NCBI GenBank assembly: GCA_002712305.1
Contig: PATE01000007.1
Span: 1-8,239, forward strand
DNA: 8,239 bases
From: Gemmatimonadota bacterium
GTDB taxonomy: Bacteria > Latescibacterota > UBA2968 > UBA8231
Direction of reading: 5' to 3'
Each line of letters begins with the position of its first letter. The first letter of the stretch is position 1. Shown one piece after another: positions 7,134 to 8,239 of the stretch. Made by a program: the position numbers and the translations under genes. The notes beneath the pieces were generated by a model. The model was not told the origin of the DNA, made no database searches, and saw only the letters and a program-made list of their open reading frames with translations.

Positions 7134-7184
7134 CGTTGTTGTAGGTTACCTCGCGTCCCCGTCCAAAATGAAAGGCACATGATC
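7134..7184. promoter_or_regulatory. Compact divergent intergenic control region
   Basis: About 50 bases separate the GTG of the minus-strand exporter from the ATG of the plus-strand enolase-superfamily gene. Any promoters must overlap here or extend into the coding starts. One weak minus-strand candidate is TTGGAC (7166-7161), a 17-base spacer, then TACAAC (7143-7138). It would start transcription almost at the GTG, giving a leaderless message. No convincing plus-strand promoter and no clear operator palindrome were seen. Confidence 0.35.
7171..7175 (+). promoter_or_regulatory. Ribosome-binding site AAAGG of the enolase-superfamily gene
   Basis: AAAGG lies nine bases before the ATG at 7185 and only three before the ATG at 7179. 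The spacing favours the second ATG, which gives MRISQVDLF, the usual start of the family. Confidence 0.5.
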
Positions 7185-8189
7185 ATGCGCATCAGCCAAG
7201 TCGACCTCTTCGAAGTTTCCATCCCACCCATCCCACCCATCGCGGCGGTGATGCCCAAGATCTATGACATCACCCTCGTACGGATCATGACCGACGAAGG
7301 ACTCACCGGCTGGGGAGAATGTCAGGGGCGCAAAGCCGACCTCGAAACGCGTTTTCAGTCCTATGTCGGCCAGGACCCTCTGGCGATTGATGCCTTCGCG
7401 CAGACCGACGCGATCAACTGCGCCCTCCTCGATATTGCAGGACAGGCCTGGGGCGTTCCCATGTGGCGGCTGTTTGGTGCGCAGGTTCGCGATCGTGTGC
7501 CCGTCTCCTATTGGTCGTGCCCGATGGAGCCGGCACAAACTGCGGCCGAAGCTGAGGTCGGCGCGCGGGCGGGCTTCACAAATCACAAGCTCAAGGCACG
7601 CCCCTGGAACATCGTCGAAACCATCCGCCTCATGAAGGAGGCGACGGGCCCCGACTATACGGTGGGCGTCGACCCGAACACTATGTTTGTACAGCCATCC
7701 GTCGCCGCCCGACTGGCCAACGAATTGGAACCCTTCGGCACGGTTGCCAACTTTGAGGATCCCGTATTGAAGGACAATCTCGATTGGTATCGACTTCTAC
7801 GCGAGAAAACGTGGATCCCTCAGGCACTCCACCTGGGGGCTCCCTCGGGCGTATTGGCCGCCCTCAAAGCCGAAGCGGTGGACTACGTGAATCTTGGTGG
7901 TGCCGCCGCACAAGTACGCAAGTCGGCCGCTCTGGCTGAGGCGGCCAATGTACCTATCTGGGTGCAGATGGGCGGACTGTGCCTCGGTATCCTTGCTGCG
8001 TACTCCGTGCATCTGCAGTCAACGCTGGCCGCCGCAACCCTGGCCTGCGACGAACTCCCACACATGCGTGTCGCAGACATCACCGATGGATCCCTGCAGT
8101 TGGCGGACGGGCACTTCGTCGTCCCCGAGGGGCCCGGTTTGGGTGTCCACATCGACGAAAAGGTCATCGAGGCATATCGGGTCGCCTGA
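7185..8189 (+). CDS. Mandelate racemase/muconate lactonizing enzyme-family (enolase superfamily) protein
   Basis: 334 aa from ATG 7185 (336 from ATG 7179). Enolase-superfamily enzymes abstract the proton next to a carboxylate held by Mg2+; many bacterial members dehydrate sugar acids to 2-keto-3-deoxy acids. The N-terminal capping domain (about 1-105) includes 'DEGLTGWGECQG' (37-48). In the barrel, the second-strand K-x-K base is Lys135-Leu-Lys137. Metal ligands are Asp163 in 'VGVDPN' and Glu191 in 'NFEDP'. The third ligand is odd: where relatives have 'IPxxxGE' this protein reads 'IPQALHLGAPS' (211-221), with His216/Leu217 in place of the acidic residue. 'VNLGG' (235-239) and 'WVQMGG' (259-264) follow. 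The gene diverges from the sulfatase operon, which suggests shared control. A sugar-acid dehydratase role is inferred; a racemase or epimerase is possible. The altered ligand could mean a different metal geometry or chemistry. Confidence 0.93.
   Translation: MRISQVDLFEVSIPPIPPIAAVMPKIYDITLVRIMTDEGLTGWGECQGRKADLETRFQSYVGQDPLAIDAFAQTDAINCALLDIAGQAWGVPMWRLFGAQVRDRVPVSYWSCPMEPAQTAAEAEVGARAGFTNHKLKARPWNIVETIRLMKEATGPDYTVGVDPNTMFVQPSVAARLANELEPFGTVANFEDPVLKDNLDWYRLLREKTWIPQALHLGAPSGVLAALKAEAVDYVNLGGAAAQVRKSAALAEAANVPIWVQMGGLCLGILAAYSVHLQSTLAAATLACDELPHMRVADITDGSLQLADGHFVVPEGPGLGVHIDEKVIEAYRVA
7221..7241. repeat. 9-bp tandem repeat, 2.3 copies, in frame
   Basis: ATCCCACCC occurs twice in tandem (7221-7229, 7230-7238) followed by ATC. 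It encodes Ile-Pro-Pro-Ile-Pro-Pro-Ile at residues 13-19 of the enolase-superfamily protein, in the capping-domain loop region that usually contacts substrate. Copy number changes would keep the frame. Confidence 0.6.
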
Positions 8190-8223
8190 ACCTGAACCCT
8201 CTCTCAGCTCGTCTCAGGCGACC
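8180..8223. repeat. 10-bp inverted repeat over the stop codon, possible weak terminator
   Basis: GGTCGCCTGA (8180-8189, ending in the enolase gene's TGA) is matched exactly by TCAGGCGACC (8214-8223). A short CTGA/TCAG pair (8192-8195, 8204-8207) can nest inside. The outer loop is 24 bases and no T-run follows on either strand within view, so intrinsic termination is uncertain. The remaining bases to 8239 contain no confident gene; short stop-terminated frames on the minus strand could be the end of a convergent gene. Confidence 0.4.
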
Positions 8224-8239
8224 AGAAAGGCAGACCCGG

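Overview
The window is a densely packed, moderately GC-rich bacterial segment, close to 60% GC by eye. It looks like a carbohydrate or sugar-acid catabolic locus. Seven genes lie head to tail on the minus strand and one lies on the plus strand, diverging from them. The family mix (cytoplasmic-type sulfatase, Gfo/Idh/MocA oxidoreductase, TIM-barrel sugar isomerase, enolase-superfamily dehydratase, M20 amidohydrolase) is common in aquatic or sediment heterotrophs such as Planctomycetota, Verrucomicrobiota or Latescibacterota-like lineages. That taxonomic guess is an inference from gene content; there is no rRNA or other marker in the window.

Layout, in the direction of transcription of the minus-strand set (right to left): a TauE/SafE (TSUP) anion exporter (6402-7133); a formylglycine-type sulfatase with a CTPSR motif and no signal peptide (4869-6377); a Gfo/Idh/MocA dehydrogenase (3820-4824); a SelA/DgaE-like PLP enzyme (2584-3735); an extended SDR epimerase/dehydrogenase starting at TTG (1512-2486); an M20 amidohydrolase (127-1470); and the first 22 codons of a sugar-phosphate isomerase/epimerase-like TIM-barrel protein running off the left edge (68 to <1). 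The gaps are 24, 44, 84, 97, 41 and 58 bases, consistent with one operon. Each of the two longest gaps holds a short open frame in an arrangement that suggests translational coupling. On the plus strand, an enolase-superfamily (mandelate racemase/muconate lactonizing) protein occupies 7185-8189. It is separated from the exporter by only about 50 bases, so a compact divergent control region is expected there. The last 50 bases hold a 10-bp inverted repeat over the stop codon and nothing that can be called a gene with confidence.

How the genes may work together (inference): sulfatase plus TSUP exporter suggests sulfate is removed from an imported small molecule inside the cell and the sulfur oxyanion is exported. 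M20 amidohydrolase plus a D-glucosaminate-ammonia-lyase-like PLP enzyme suggests an N-acylated amino sugar or amino-sugar acid. Two NAD(P) oxidoreductases, an isomerase-like TIM barrel and a sugar-acid-dehydratase-like enolase would supply oxidation, epimerisation and dehydration. The window lacks the importer, regulator, sulfatase-maturation enzyme and KDG-type kinase/aldolase that a full pathway would need, so the substrate is not fixed by this sequence.

No tRNA, rRNA, CRISPR array, insertion sequence or phage gene was seen. Long open frames on the opposite strand of the main genes are codon-aligned shadows.
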